Shown in pieces: positions 42,409 to 53,584 of a stretch of 64,000 nt of DNA. Location: NCBI GenBank assembly GCA_964493205.1, contig CAZBMJ010000002.1, positions 74,769 through 138,768 of the forward strand, written 5' to 3'. Position 1 is the first letter of the stretch, and each line of letters begins with the position of its first letter. The position numbers and the translations under genes were made by a program. Under the pieces are notes generated by a model, which had not been told where the DNA came from, did no database searches, and was given only the letters and a program-made list of their open reading frames with translations. The stretch is from CAZBMJ01 sp964493205. Its GTDB lineage: Bacteria; Myxococcota; UBA727; JABDBI01.

Positions 42409-45400
42409 ATGCAGGAAATACAAAAAAAAATAATAACTAATACTTTTGATGGAGGTTTAAACTGGGATGATCATATATCTATAGGTAATAACCAAGATTA
42501 CAAGTATGCTAAGAATATAATTAGTTCTGACGATATACAAAATAGCTTTAAAAGTAATGAGCATTCCAATAGAATGGTTGCTGAATACTCTAAAGCTATT
42601 GTAGGTAAAAGATACATAGCAGAACTTAATTCAACAATAGTATTTTTAGAAGGAGGAGAAGTTCATATTTATAATCATGATAAAGAAGAAACTAAACTAG
42701 TAGCCAAAGATAGTGAATTTGGTTGTGACTGGGGTATGTCAGGATGTGAATATGTAGATATACATAATCATTATCAATATATTAATGATTTATGGATAGT
42801 TTACTCTTCAAATAAAACTTTTTATAATCTTAATTTAACAGAACTTCTAGATGAAAAAAGAAAAGCAGGTTTAATTACCTCTCTTTCTAGTGGTTGCGGA
42901 GAAGGATGTTCACAAAGAACATGTCAATATTTTAAAGTATTTAAAAAATCATGTGACCCACATATTGAAGCAATAGTCCTTTCAGGAGGATCTCTAGCTA
43001 ATGGTACTTACTTTATAGGAGGAAGATATAAGAACAATCAAGGAGGATTTAGTAATCCTTTTATAATGACATCTGCTCTTCATGTAGGTGGAAATGATAA
43101 CATTGCAGGAGAACTCTCTAATAAACGTATAGAAGTAAGTATACAAAATGCAAGTTGTAGCTTTGACCAAATAGAACTATTTGTTCATGAGATAGTCAAT
43201 GGAAGTACTATAACTAAAGCTTTCCCTGTACAATACATAACAGGAAGTCATTTTACTATTCAGTATACAGGAACAGAAGGACTTATTCCTATTGATATAG
43301 CAGAATTACTAGTTAATAGTAGAACATATATTGAAGGAGAAGATGTAATCTTTTATAACAATAGAGCACTCTATTATAGAACAACTCCTGAATTTGAGTA
43401 TAACTTTCAACCTATAGCTAATCAAATACAAGCTAACTGGTTTGCAGTAAAAGTACCTATGTCTGATATGAAAAGGTATAATATTAAGTCTTACCTTAGA
43501 GGAGAAACTTATGCTTTTTCTTTTAGTCCTAATTATGATAATAGTAAAAAAGGTTATGGTTTTACCATACCTGCAATATCAGGTGGTGGAGGTTGTACAC
43601 CTACACCTTACATAGAACCTATAGAACAATCTCATACTACAGGTAAAAGAAGACCTCAATCTTCATCTAGTAATGGTTCTGATAATCCTGCTAGTTCTCA
43701 AAATGGAAACTTCTCTGTATTTAGCGGAGGATGTGCAGGAACTACACAAACACAAGTATATACAGATACAGATAACTTCTGTACAGCTACTCTTCTTTAT
43801 ACAGACGAAGCTAAAACAATATTAGCTCCTGCAGATTCCTACAAAATAGAAGGTGAAAGTTCATTTATAAGAGTATGGAATGGCACATCATTTGATTATG
43901 GATGTAATATTTGTGTAGAAGCATCAGGTTCATCTTCAGGAGGAGGTGGAGGAGCTTCACAACAATTAGAAGTATCAGGTTCTTCTTCTGCTGGAGGTAG
44001 TGTAAATATAAACATTACTACAGGTTTACTGTATAAAAGAATAAGAAATAACATCCCATCTACTGTAAACAATCCTACACAAGAAACTTTCAAGGATTTT
44101 GCTAAAGGTATTATAGATAGTTGGGAAACTAATAATAAAGATGTAAGAGATATAATTGCACCAGCTTGTTTACCAGGAGGTTGCGACAATACTGTTATAG
44201 AAGAAATAGGAGGTACTCACGCTAACTCTGGTGGAGGAGGCGGAGGTGGAGGTGGAGGAAGTACTCCTCCTACTAGTCCTACTACTGAAAAAAGAAATGA
44301 GCAAACTAATTCTAATCTTGTATATTATATTGCTAACAGTTGTATAAATACAGACTATAGTATAACTATAGCTACAGAAACTACAGGTTTAACAGGTAGT
44401 TGTATTGTAGCTAATAGTGAATGTTTTTCTATATCAGGTATAGATACAAATCCTAATGCAAATTTTATATTTGGAGATTCAGACTATAATACTTGCAATG
44501 AATGTAGAGCATTTAATGGTTCAGGAACTAACCAAAGTGGTGGTGGTTCAGGAGGCTCAGGAGGAGGAGGTGGCGGCGGTTGCGGCGGTGGTTGTAAAAC
44601 ATGCGGAGGTAAAAATTGTATAGATGGTAAATGTTATGATACTGATACATCTACTACAGAAACATTGTTCTTTGATGAAAATAATAATCTTACAGGTAGC
44701 TCAAAAACTACAGGTTCTATAAACTCTCCTGCTAAAGCAATAACAGATGAAATTAATTCTTTTTGTAATGTAAGAGATGACCAAAAAGATGCAAACATAA
44801 TTACTAAGGATCTTCCTAAAGCAGAAGAACTAGGTGCATTGTGGTTTAATGCTCTTTCTAATTACATTAATGAACAAAAAGAACCTGCAGATGCTAACCA
44901 TAGTGTAAGTGATAATACAGTTGCAGGCTCAACACCTGCTAACTTACTTAAAAATCCTGTAGAAGCAGTTAAAACATTAAAACAAGCTTCACAAGACTTA
45001 ATAGCTGCTATAGAAAATAGAGAAAGATTTGAATTTGAGTATAATCCTTATTCTATAAATAAATCTTTAAGTTATTCTGAAGATTCTCTAGGAAAATATA
45101 ACAATCATAATCAAGAAACAACACCTACTACAGATAGTGTAGTTACTTATGATGATAATGGTAACATAATAACAGGAGGAACAAAAGACATAGAAGTACA
45201 ATTAGGTATTTATAAAAAATATCCTATTATAGCAAAAGGTAAAACTAAACCTAAAGTAGAGAAAAATACTTATCCTTGTATAACAGATTGCTATGGTAAT
45301 CAAATATATTGTGGTTTAGGAGGAGCTAATGTAACTCACCATACAATGCCTACAAATGCTGATGTTCCATTCTGGATTCCTAAAAGTTCAGGTGATGGTT

Positions 45401-48330
45401 CTACTTATCAAACAGATAGTAGTATTATGGATGGTTATGCAGTAGTAATAGGAATAGAGTTTACAAACATAAATATTCCAGACAATATAAAAGCAAAACT
45501 CTGTCCTACTAATCCATATACTATAGGAGTTGTCAAGAGAGATTCTAACAACTCTAGTATAATTTTAAAAGGATTAGCTACAGAATCATATAGTGGACAA
45601 AACCAAGGTAAAGATTATATTTATTTTAAATATGGTCTAAACTCTATGGAAAAAATATCTAAATATATAGATTCAGATGGATTAGGTAAACGTTTTGGTG
45701 GTACATCAGATAATCTAACGAATGTACATATGTACTCTTTAGATCAGCTTACAAGAGCACCTTTCTTAAATGGTACTCATTATATTAGAGAAGGTACCAT
45801 GATGTTTACAGGAGCTAGACATGGACTTTATGCTAAAGGTAGAGTATCTAAAGATAATAGAGCAAGAAGAAAGGATAAAAGTGGTGCTATACATACAGCT
45901 ATGGCACATTCATTCTCTCCATCTAATTCTAGAGGACCTTTACAAGGACAAATATATGCAGATGCAAATGAAGGAATAACTCCTCCTACTGGTGCTAGAA
46001 CACCTTTTATGAATAAGCATGGGCAATCATGTGCATGGTTAATAGGTCCAGGAATAGGTAGAGGGATTAATGATGATTCCTTTGTAGGAGATGTACTTCA
46101 AGATAAAGCACCTATAACAAATGGTGAGGCAGATTACTTTTCTGTATTTAGAGAAATGGATAGTCAATATGGTGATGTATCTAATTTAAATTATGTTCCC
46201 ATACTACAAGGTAGAGGATTTAGCTTATCAGTCCATGGTTTAGTAGGAGATACTTATATTGGACCATATTCTTTTGTAAAAACAGGTTATGTAAGTGATA
46301 AAGTAGGTAACTACTTTCCTATAGGTAATATGGTAGAAGGTAAATCAGATAGATGTCTATGTGATGATCCTAATGATGCTGTACACTCAGTAACAGGTAA
46401 CTGGTACTGGAAAGAAATACCTATAGATGGAGATGCTGCAGATCCTAAGAGATGGGCAGGTACACATACATCAAACACTACTAAGACATGGCAACAGTCT
46501 AGAATGCAAGCTACAGAGTCTCACTATTATTATCCTGCTATAACTACTCACCTTATATCTTATGTAGGAGAATCAGAAGCTAATCCATGGTTAAGAGAAA
46601 AAAGTGATCTTCTAGAAAATCAATGGTATCCTGAACTTAAACCTAAATACTCTTTACATATATTTGATAATAATGGTGGAGACCATGAAGAGTCATATCT
46701 TCATATATTAGGAAAAATTATAGAACAAGCATCACAAGTACAACTTGCACTTAAAGTACTCATAAAGTCCTTTATAAACATCGCAATACCTTTATTAGGT
46801 GTTAATGATTGGTTAAGTAATCAAACTGCCTTAGAAGCAGGCGGAGACCTTCTCACAGCAGTTATGAATTTTAGTGTATGGTTACTTATCTCACAAGTAT
46901 TAATGACTAATGATTTTATAGATAAATTCCTTAGATTAGATGCTTGTACAAGAGATGAGGAAGGAGGAGAGCAACAAGATATAGAACGCTTCTTTACTAA
47001 TTATGATAGTTATAATAATGATTATTCTATAGATTACTTCTATCCTACTATTAAAGGATTACCTATGGAATATACAGGTTGTATGGCTACTAACTCTGTA
47101 ACTAATACAATTTATGTAAGTGAAGAGAATGATGTATCACATTATGTAAATGGTTATCAAGTAGTAAGACCTAACAGCAAAATAATGCTTGAAGAATCTT
47201 ATGGTAAGATTACTAAAATGTATTCTATATCAGGAAGATTATTTATTCATACTACTGATGGTATATATCAAACACAAATTAACCAACTGCAAGTTCCTAC
47301 TAATATGGGAGATCTTCTTATGGGATCTTCATCTATTATATCTAAACCACAACTTATTACAAGTAGTGTACAAGAAGGACAACATGGTTTAGAACATCCT
47401 AACCATGGTAAGATAACAGATAAAGGTTTCTTATTTGTAGATTACAACGCTAAAGAGCTACTTCTTTTTACAGGTAGTAATTTTGAAGTGTTATCAGACA
47501 ACAAGTATAAAATGAATAGGTTCTTTAAACAACATTTAAATTTCTGTTCTCAGAATGAATGTATGTTTGAACAAAAAGAAAATACACCTCATTATGCCTT
47601 TGGAATAGATAATGCTCATGATAGAATACTATTTACTAAGTCTGATGGAGAATATTCTTATACTTTGAGTTATGATTTAAGTAAAGGTAGATGGTCATCT
47701 TTTCATGATTACATGCCTCAAGAGTATTTAAACGATAGAAATCAGCTATATACAATACATAGAAATAAGATATATAAACATGATGTCTATGATAAGTACA
47801 CTACATACTATGATGACTTCTATGGTTCTAGAGTAGATTTTGTTACTACTACTGACCAAGACCAATCTCAGTGGTTATCTTCAGAGATATTTACTGAAGC
47901 TAGACAAGGTTTTAATAGAGATAGGAATGTTACCTTTAATAAGTTTGCTCTTCTAAATAGCTGGCAATCAACAGGTTACATCAATTTAAAGGTAGATGAC
48001 AACAAAGGACAGTTTGCAAATGACACAAGTTTAAAAATAATAGATAAGACAGCAACTATAGATTTAAAACGTCTAAATAGTAAGTTTAGGTTCAATGAGA
48101 TATATGATTATACAGTAGATCATAACAAACCTGTGCTTATATATGAAGATTGTAAAGCAGAACCTATATTAGTTAATGGGGGTAACTACAATGATAGAAG
48201 TGACCAACACCCTGTAGATAGAATAGTTTCTGATAATTACTACTATTATAGCTTTATTTTTGATAATTTTGCAGATACAAAATTATACTTAAAGAAAGTA
48301 GATACTCTAATATCTAGAAAACCTATTTAA
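42409..48330 (+). CDS. Giant tail tube/nozzle protein with Gly-rich inserts
   Basis: 1973 residues. The N-terminus (DGGLNWDDHISIGNNQDYKYAKN) is like the start of P22 gp10/T7 gp12-type tail tube proteins, and the C-terminal third is beta-propeller-like with DGIYQT and similar repeats. The part from about residue 400 to 770 is a large insertion with three Gly-rich stretches and Cys clusters (CGGGCKTCGGKNC). A short amphipathic/hydrophobic region lies near 1440-1510 (VLIKSFINIAIPLLGV). It is likely the crAss-like nozzle or muzzle at the tail end, with the insertion as an exposed domain. The call is from shape and place. Confidence 0.62.
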   Translation: MQEIQKKIITNTFDGGLNWDDHISIGNNQDYKYAKNIISSDDIQNSFKSNEHSNRMVAEYSKAIVGKRYIAELNSTIVFLEGGEVHIYNHDKEETKLVAKDSEFGCDWGMSGCEYVDIHNHYQYINDLWIVYSSNKTFYNLNLTELLDEKRKAGLITSLSSGCGEGCSQRTCQYFKVFKKSCDPHIEAIVLSGGSLANGTYFIGGRYKNNQGGFSNPFIMTSALHVGGNDNIAGELSNKRIEVSIQNASCSFDQIELFVHEIVNGSTITKAFPVQYITGSHFTIQYTGTEGLIPIDIAELLVNSRTYIEGEDVIFYNNRALYYRTTPEFEYNFQPIANQIQANWFAVKVPMSDMKRYNIKSYLRGETYAFSFSPNYDNSKKGYGFTIPAISGGGGCTPTPYIEPIEQSHTTGKRRPQSSSSNGSDNPASSQNGNFSVFSGGCAGTTQTQVYTDTDNFCTATLLYTDEAKTILAPADSYKIEGESSFIRVWNGTSFDYGCNICVEASGSSSGGGGGASQQLEVSGSSSAGGSVNINITTGLLYKRIRNNIPSTVNNPTQETFKDFAKGIIDSWETNNKDVRDIIAPACLPGGCDNTVIEEIGGTHANSGGGGGGGGGGSTPPTSPTTEKRNEQTNSNLVYYIANSCINTDYSITIATETTGLTGSCIVANSECFSISGIDTNPNANFIFGDSDYNTCNECRAFNGSGTNQSGGGSGGSGGGGGGGCGGGCKTCGGKNCIDGKCYDTDTSTTETLFFDENNNLTGSSKTTGSINSPAKAITDEINSFCNVRDDQKDANIITKDLPKAEELGALWFNALSNYINEQKEPADANHSVSDNTVAGSTPANLLKNPVEAVKTLKQASQDLIAAIENRERFEFEYNPYSINKSLSYSEDSLGKYNNHNQETTPTTDSVVTYDDNGNIITGGTKDIEVQLGIYKKYPIIAKGKTKPKVEKNTYPCITDCYGNQIYCGLGGANVTHHTMPTNADVPFWIPKSSGDGSTYQTDSSIMDGYAVVIGIEFTNINIPDNIKAKLCPTNPYTIGVVKRDSNNSSIILKGLATESYSGQNQGKDYIYFKYGLNSMEKISKYIDSDGLGKRFGGTSDNLTNVHMYSLDQLTRAPFLNGTHYIREGTMMFTGARHGLYAKGRVSKDNRARRKDKSGAIHTAMAHSFSPSNSRGPLQGQIYADANEGITPPTGARTPFMNKHGQSCAWLIGPGIGRGINDDSFVGDVLQDKAPITNGEADYFSVFREMDSQYGDVSNLNYVPILQGRGFSLSVHGLVGDTYIGPYSFVKTGYVSDKVGNYFPIGNMVEGKSDRCLCDDPNDAVHSVTGNWYWKEIPIDGDAADPKRWAGTHTSNTTKTWQQSRMQATESHYYYPAITTHLISYVGESEANPWLREKSDLLENQWYPELKPKYSLHIFDNNGGDHEESYLHILGKIIEQASQVQLALKVLIKSFINIAIPLLGVNDWLSNQTALEAGGDLLTAVMNFSVWLLISQVLMTNDFIDKFLRLDACTRDEEGGEQQDIERFFTNYDSYNNDYSIDYFYPTIKGLPMEYTGCMATNSVTNTIYVSEENDVSHYVNGYQVVRPNSKIMLEESYGKITKMYSISGRLFIHTTDGIYQTQINQLQVPTNMGDLLMGSSSIISKPQLITSSVQEGQHGLEHPNHGKITDKGFLFVDYNAKELLLFTGSNFEVLSDNKYKMNRFFKQHLNFCSQNECMFEQKENTPHYAFGIDNAHDRILFTKSDGEYSYTLSYDLSKGRWSSFHDYMPQEYLNDRNQLYTIHRNKIYKHDVYDKYTTYYDDFYGSRVDFVTTTDQDQSQWLSSEIFTEARQGFNRDRNVTFNKFALLNSWQSTGYINLKVDDNKGQFANDTSLKIIDKTATIDLKRLNSKFRFNEIYDYTVDHNKPVLIYEDCKAEPILVNGGNYNDRSDQHPVDRIVSDNYYYYSFIFDNFADTKLYLKKVDTLISRKPI

Positions 48331-48331
48331 G

Positions 48332-51300
48332 ATGGCTAATATTAAAAAATATCAACGTGGAGGTATGTCTAGAGCATATCCTAAAAATTTTAATCCTATT
48401 GATTTATTAGATATTCCTCAAAAGGAATTAATGAATATTCTATTTAATGAGAGAAAGAGACCATCTGAGATAATGTCAGGAGATGAATTAGGTTCACAAT
48501 TAATGGGAAAAGACAATTATGGATTACTTGCTGATTTATTATTAGATCCTTTAAACGCTGTACCATTATCTTTAGTTAAATATTCAAGAGGATTAAAAGG
48601 TACAAAAAAAATACCACTTAGTATAGCTCAAAAAGTAGGAAATACTCTATGGGCTGGAGATAAAATAAATGATATAAACGCTATTAATCAAAGCGAAGTT
48701 GTATATCCTTATTTATCTTCATTACTAAATAATAATAACAATATGAAAAAACAATTTGGAGGTTCTACAAAACCTCTACATACACTTCAGTTTGGAGGAT
48801 TATCTAACATACCTATGTTTGATGTATTCAATAATATGAATACACAATGGAATTCCTTCTGGAGAGGTAATGGAGATTATTTTAAAAATAACTATGATCC
48901 ACAAAAATATCAATTAGGAAACCCTATTTCAATAGGACCATCTGTTAGTAACTATCAAGTTAGTGACAGAAGATTTACGCAACCTGATGGTAATATATTA
49001 TCAAATTTTTTGTATAATTATTTACCAAATAATGAATTTGGAACAGGTTTTCATTATTATACTGATTTACCAAAATATGATCAATTTTTACATGCAGTTG
49101 AAAACATACCTGGTTTATTAAAAAAACGTAAAGATCAACTTAATAAACTAAAAAAAGGATATACAAGTCCTGAAGAAAAAGTTATTGATGATTTATATAA
49201 AGAGTATGTAGGAAAAAAATCTAAATTACAAGATTACTCTGGTGCATTACCAGAATCTCTTAAAAATGAAAAAGTAATAAAAACTTTACCAAAGGATTTA
49301 GAAAATGTAATATATGAAGATGCAATGGAGGCTTTTTCTCTTATGGATAAAAGCACTCTTAAAACTAAAGATGGTTTTTATAAGGTACCTGTTGAAAATG
49401 TAGAATTAGGAAATTTTACAACTTATATAAATCCTAAAACAAAAGAACTTAGATATTATGATAAATATGATTTAGATCAAATACCTTTAGCAGATAAATT
49501 AGGTAATCCTTATACTATATATAATAGAATAAAAGAATCAGAGTATACACCAACGCAAAAAGAAGAAAAATATAAAAATAATATTAAAAAAGCAAAAGTT
49601 AATGCTCCTCTTACAAAAAAAGGAAATACTATAAAAATGCAAGATTATAAAACTAATTTACAATTAGCAGATCAATTTGGAATTGTTCCAGGAAAAGAAC
49701 AATTATTGTATTGGAATGAAGATGATGCTAAAAGAAACTTAGTTAAAAATGCTAGAGAAAATACTAATGAATATCAAAATGGGGGTGAAATACAAAAAAA
49801 TTTTATGAAAAAGACTAATAAGTATCAAAAAGGAGCTTATATACCACAAAAACAATTTGGTGGAGCATTTGATTCTATAAATAATACCATGAATACATGG
49901 AAGGGATTTTGGAACAGTCCAGGATTAAATTATTTTGATTTTTTTGGTAATGGTATAGGTGGTATACAAAATATTGCTAATAATAATAATGCTATTGCTC
50001 AGAATTATACAAATACTCAAAATAGTTTAAATGATTTTTATAAAGGATCAAAACTTTTAACTGATAAAGATAAAGCAGATTATGCTATGAAAACTTATGG
50101 TAATAATTTTGATTTTGTTCCTGGTTGGGAGAATGGTCCATTAGGTAGAGAAATGACTCAATATGGAGAACTTACTAAATCTCAAAATGAATCAAAAAGA
50201 ATGTTAGGAGATGCTTTTACTAATACTACAGCAGGTATAATGACAGGTATGCAGTATTTAGGATCATATAAACCTGAAGAAAAAATAAATACACAAAGAG
50301 GATTTCAAGGTGTACAATATTCCCAAATGGGAGGTCCTGTAAATGAAGATGATGCTTGGATACAACAATTGATGAATTTTGAAGCAAAACAAGGTTTACC
50401 AGATGGTGGAGGTCATCCTACATGGGGATATAACAACTGGCAAAAACCTGGTAGAACAAATGCTCCTCAAGATATAAATCAAGCAGTAGACTATTTTAAA
50501 GAAGATTATTTACCTCAAGTAGCTTCATATCCTTTAGAAGTTAGAAAAAGATTAGGAGATTACAAATATAATACAGGTAGAAGTATTGAAGATTTACTAT
50601 TATATGCTTCAGGTAAAATAACTTTAGATGATATTAATAGTAAAAAAGTTTTTACTAAAGAATGGGAAAAAAATAAAAAAGAAATAGAAGGTAATTTAAA
50701 TAAACCTGAGTTTATACAAAAATTAAATTCTGCTAGAGATTCTGTAGCTAAAACTACACATATGGTTAATGGTCAAGAAAATCCTGCTTATAATAATACA
50801 TGGTATGATAGAGTAAGAATGTTTGATCCTGTTAAAATATCAAAGGAAACAAGAGGACAATTAACAAATCCTGCTCTTGGAGATATGACTTTTAAATCAC
50901 CTATAAATGCTAGATTTAAGTCAGAAGAAGATATTAAATCTATTATGGATGCAGCTAAAGAGCAAGGTTGGATGCCAGGTAATCAATCAGTTTCTCCTAT
51001 AACTAATCCTGCTGAAATGTATCCTAATGCTCCTATGTATGGACCTCAAGGTAGAACTATTATACCTACAGGTGGTCCTCAATATGGGCAAGAATTACCT
51101 GCTTACTTTAATATTCCTAGTAGCACTGATAGCACTAGTAGCACTGGAAGTAATATTTTTGAAGAATTATTTAGTGGTCAAAATACACCTTATAATGTAC
51201 AACCACCTTATGCTCCTAATGAAGTTCAATCTGATAACAAAGGTTTAGAAACACCTTATAAATTAGTTAGAGGAGGTACTAAAGCTGTAGCTGAATATCA

Positions 51301-53575
51301 ACAAATGCTAAAAAATGAAGGTTTATATGATGGACCTATAGATGGTGATTGGGGTAAAAAAACAAAAGCAGCTTATGAAAAAAGAGAAATAATAGAACGT
51401 CAGAAGTTACTTAAAGATGAAGGATTATATAAAGGTAAAATAGATGGTAAATGGGGGCCAAAATCAGAAGCTGCTAGTAAAGCTTTTGGTAATAGAACTA
51501 AAAATTTACAGATTAAACAAATGGGAGGTCATACTAATCTAGAAGGTTTTACACCTGATACTCCTAGTTATAATAACCCATATAATAAAATTCCTGGAGA
51601 TACAGTTCAAACTCAACAAACACCTTTTAATTTATTAGGTATAGGTAGTACAGGAGAAATTAAAATTATGCAAGCAAATAATCCAGATCCCTATAAATTT
51701 TGGGGAGCTAAACATGTAACAGAAATACCTTCATTTCAATATGGTGGAGAAGTAGGTAATCCTAATAGTGTATTTTCTATGCCTATTATACCATCTATGA
51801 TGGAAGACAAACTAGAATATCTACAGGCAGAAGATGGAGAAGTTGTATTCCTACCTGATGGAACTATAGCAGATGTAAAAGCTACAAAGAAACATAAAAG
51901 CATGAAGAAAGATGATGTTACAGACATCCTTCCTTCAGGTTATGTATTTTCTAATGATCCTAAAATGAAGTTTTCTAGAAAATCATCTATACTAGGTACT
52001 AAGTTTGAAGATATGAACTTAGGTAAAACAGCTTTTGAATATAAAGAAAATGAGATAACTAAAGGTCCAGAAGATATTAAACTAACAGATATGTTTTTTG
52101 GTTCTTCTAAAAAAGAATTATCAACTGCTGAAATAGCTAAAAACATTAAGAAAAATCTTCCTTTAGTAGATTTAAAAGGAGATTGGTTTGCAGATACAGC
52201 TAATGAAGAAAATAAAGCACAAAGAGTAGAATATTTAACTATTCTTAAAACTTTTAATGAATTTAAAAAACCTAAGAAAAGTAAAATGCAACCTCCACAA
52301 CAAATGCAGATGCAACAACAAATGGGGCAAGCACAATATGGTATGCAAACTACAGCACCTAAGAACTATTTTAACTTAGGTATGGATTATATGAATAAAG
52401 CATCAGATCCTTTTGCACGTATGGATAATAACATGGTCACTAGATTTAGTGCTAATAATCAGTTTAATAATTTACCTACTTATCAATATGGTGGAGGTAT
52501 TAGACAAGCACCATTAGGAATGGCTATAGGAGCTGCTGTAGCACCTTTGTTAGGTAATTTAGTAGGACATTTTACAGGAAGAAGTGCTAGAAAAAAACAA
52601 GAAAGAATAAATAGAGAAGATTTAATACGTTTTAGCACATTACAAGACAATCTAAGAGCAGGTATTAATCAAGGTATAGGTTTAGATAACTTAACTAATT
52701 TAAGTACTTATGCTGCAGGATTAAATGTTCCTTTGTCTAGATTTGATGATATGACTAGTCAAAGAACTATGTCAGAAGAAGCTTTTAGAAAACAACGTTT
52801 AATGTTGCAAAGTTCTAAAATGACTGCAGGTACATATTCAGGATTAGGTTCTAGTATGGCTAGATATATGAATCCTTCTAATAGGGGAGAATATTTAGCT
52901 TCTTTAGATAATCATAATAAAGATATAACTACTAGAATTAATGAACAACTTGCTCAACTAGAAGGACAAAGAGCTAATGCTAATATTAATTATCAAACAC
53001 AAGGTACAGCTAACAGAAACAACGCTTTAAATGCTAGAGATACTCAATTATATAATGTAAATGTATCAGGTATAGGTAATATAGGTAATTCTTTAGCTTC
53101 TGGACAAAAAACTAGAGCTAATATGAATTATCAATTAGGTATGGAGAAAATGACTTATGAAGATATGCAAAGACAAAAAGCACAAGCTGCTTATGATAGA
53201 ATGCGTAATAGAACAGAAGGAATATTCAATAATATAGGAGCAGGTATAGGTGGTATAGGTGATTATATGGATATAGAAGGAAAAACTAACAGTTCTTCTA
53301 AAACTTTACAAGGAATGCCTACTTTACCTAATTCTTATAAATTTGTTCAAAACCCTAATGAACTACATAAATTACCTTCTAAAACATCACCTTTAGTGGA
53401 TTTTCAAATTAATGAAAGACGTTATCCTGGACCTCCATCATTATACCTACAACAATGGTCCCCTATAGAAGATAGATATCCTTATGATAATGCTCCACAA
53501 ATGCCTTTTGGACCTCTAAATATGAATGGTGCACCTCAATTTAATTTTGGTTATGGTCCTTTTGGTCCTAGATAA
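48332..53575 (+). CDS. Internal/ejected virion protein with lysozyme-like and peptidoglycan-binding domains
   Basis: 1747 residues. Residues about 670-825 look like a GH108/lysozyme-type domain (LMNFEAKQGLPDGGG then TWGYNNW; the Glu in NFEAKQG is a likely catalytic residue). Residues about 984-1057 hold two PG_binding_1 repeats (LKNEGLYDGPIDGDWG and LKDEGLYKGKIDGKWG). A recurrent short motif like YQ-x-GG or FGG appears at least eight times (for example KKYQRGG at 5-11 and YQYGG near 1384-1388). A duplicated block of about 35 residues follows two of these. The C-terminus is Gln/Asn/Met-rich and helical. Likely a virion cargo that opens the cell wall. Confidence 0.62.
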   Translation: MANIKKYQRGGMSRAYPKNFNPIDLLDIPQKELMNILFNERKRPSEIMSGDELGSQLMGKDNYGLLADLLLDPLNAVPLSLVKYSRGLKGTKKIPLSIAQKVGNTLWAGDKINDINAINQSEVVYPYLSSLLNNNNNMKKQFGGSTKPLHTLQFGGLSNIPMFDVFNNMNTQWNSFWRGNGDYFKNNYDPQKYQLGNPISIGPSVSNYQVSDRRFTQPDGNILSNFLYNYLPNNEFGTGFHYYTDLPKYDQFLHAVENIPGLLKKRKDQLNKLKKGYTSPEEKVIDDLYKEYVGKKSKLQDYSGALPESLKNEKVIKTLPKDLENVIYEDAMEAFSLMDKSTLKTKDGFYKVPVENVELGNFTTYINPKTKELRYYDKYDLDQIPLADKLGNPYTIYNRIKESEYTPTQKEEKYKNNIKKAKVNAPLTKKGNTIKMQDYKTNLQLADQFGIVPGKEQLLYWNEDDAKRNLVKNARENTNEYQNGGEIQKNFMKKTNKYQKGAYIPQKQFGGAFDSINNTMNTWKGFWNSPGLNYFDFFGNGIGGIQNIANNNNAIAQNYTNTQNSLNDFYKGSKLLTDKDKADYAMKTYGNNFDFVPGWENGPLGREMTQYGELTKSQNESKRMLGDAFTNTTAGIMTGMQYLGSYKPEEKINTQRGFQGVQYSQMGGPVNEDDAWIQQLMNFEAKQGLPDGGGHPTWGYNNWQKPGRTNAPQDINQAVDYFKEDYLPQVASYPLEVRKRLGDYKYNTGRSIEDLLLYASGKITLDDINSKKVFTKEWEKNKKEIEGNLNKPEFIQKLNSARDSVAKTTHMVNGQENPAYNNTWYDRVRMFDPVKISKETRGQLTNPALGDMTFKSPINARFKSEEDIKSIMDAAKEQGWMPGNQSVSPITNPAEMYPNAPMYGPQGRTIIPTGGPQYGQELPAYFNIPSSTDSTSSTGSNIFEELFSGQNTPYNVQPPYAPNEVQSDNKGLETPYKLVRGGTKAVAEYQQMLKNEGLYDGPIDGDWGKKTKAAYEKREIIERQKLLKDEGLYKGKIDGKWGPKSEAASKAFGNRTKNLQIKQMGGHTNLEGFTPDTPSYNNPYNKIPGDTVQTQQTPFNLLGIGSTGEIKIMQANNPDPYKFWGAKHVTEIPSFQYGGEVGNPNSVFSMPIIPSMMEDKLEYLQAEDGEVVFLPDGTIADVKATKKHKSMKKDDVTDILPSGYVFSNDPKMKFSRKSSILGTKFEDMNLGKTAFEYKENEITKGPEDIKLTDMFFGSSKKELSTAEIAKNIKKNLPLVDLKGDWFADTANEENKAQRVEYLTILKTFNEFKKPKKSKMQPPQQMQMQQQMGQAQYGMQTTAPKNYFNLGMDYMNKASDPFARMDNNMVTRFSANNQFNNLPTYQYGGGIRQAPLGMAIGAAVAPLLGNLVGHFTGRSARKKQERINREDLIRFSTLQDNLRAGINQGIGLDNLTNLSTYAAGLNVPLSRFDDMTSQRTMSEEAFRKQRLMLQSSKMTAGTYSGLGSSMARYMNPSNRGEYLASLDNHNKDITTRINEQLAQLEGQRANANINYQTQGTANRNNALNARDTQLYNVNVSGIGNIGNSLASGQKTRANMNYQLGMEKMTYEDMQRQKAQAAYDRMRNRTEGIFNNIGAGIGGIGDYMDIEGKTNSSSKTLQGMPTLPNSYKFVQNPNELHKLPSKTSPLVDFQINERRYPGPPSLYLQQWSPIEDRYPYDNAPQMPFGPLNMNGAPQFNFGYGPFGPR

Positions 53576-53584
53576 AAATAAAAT

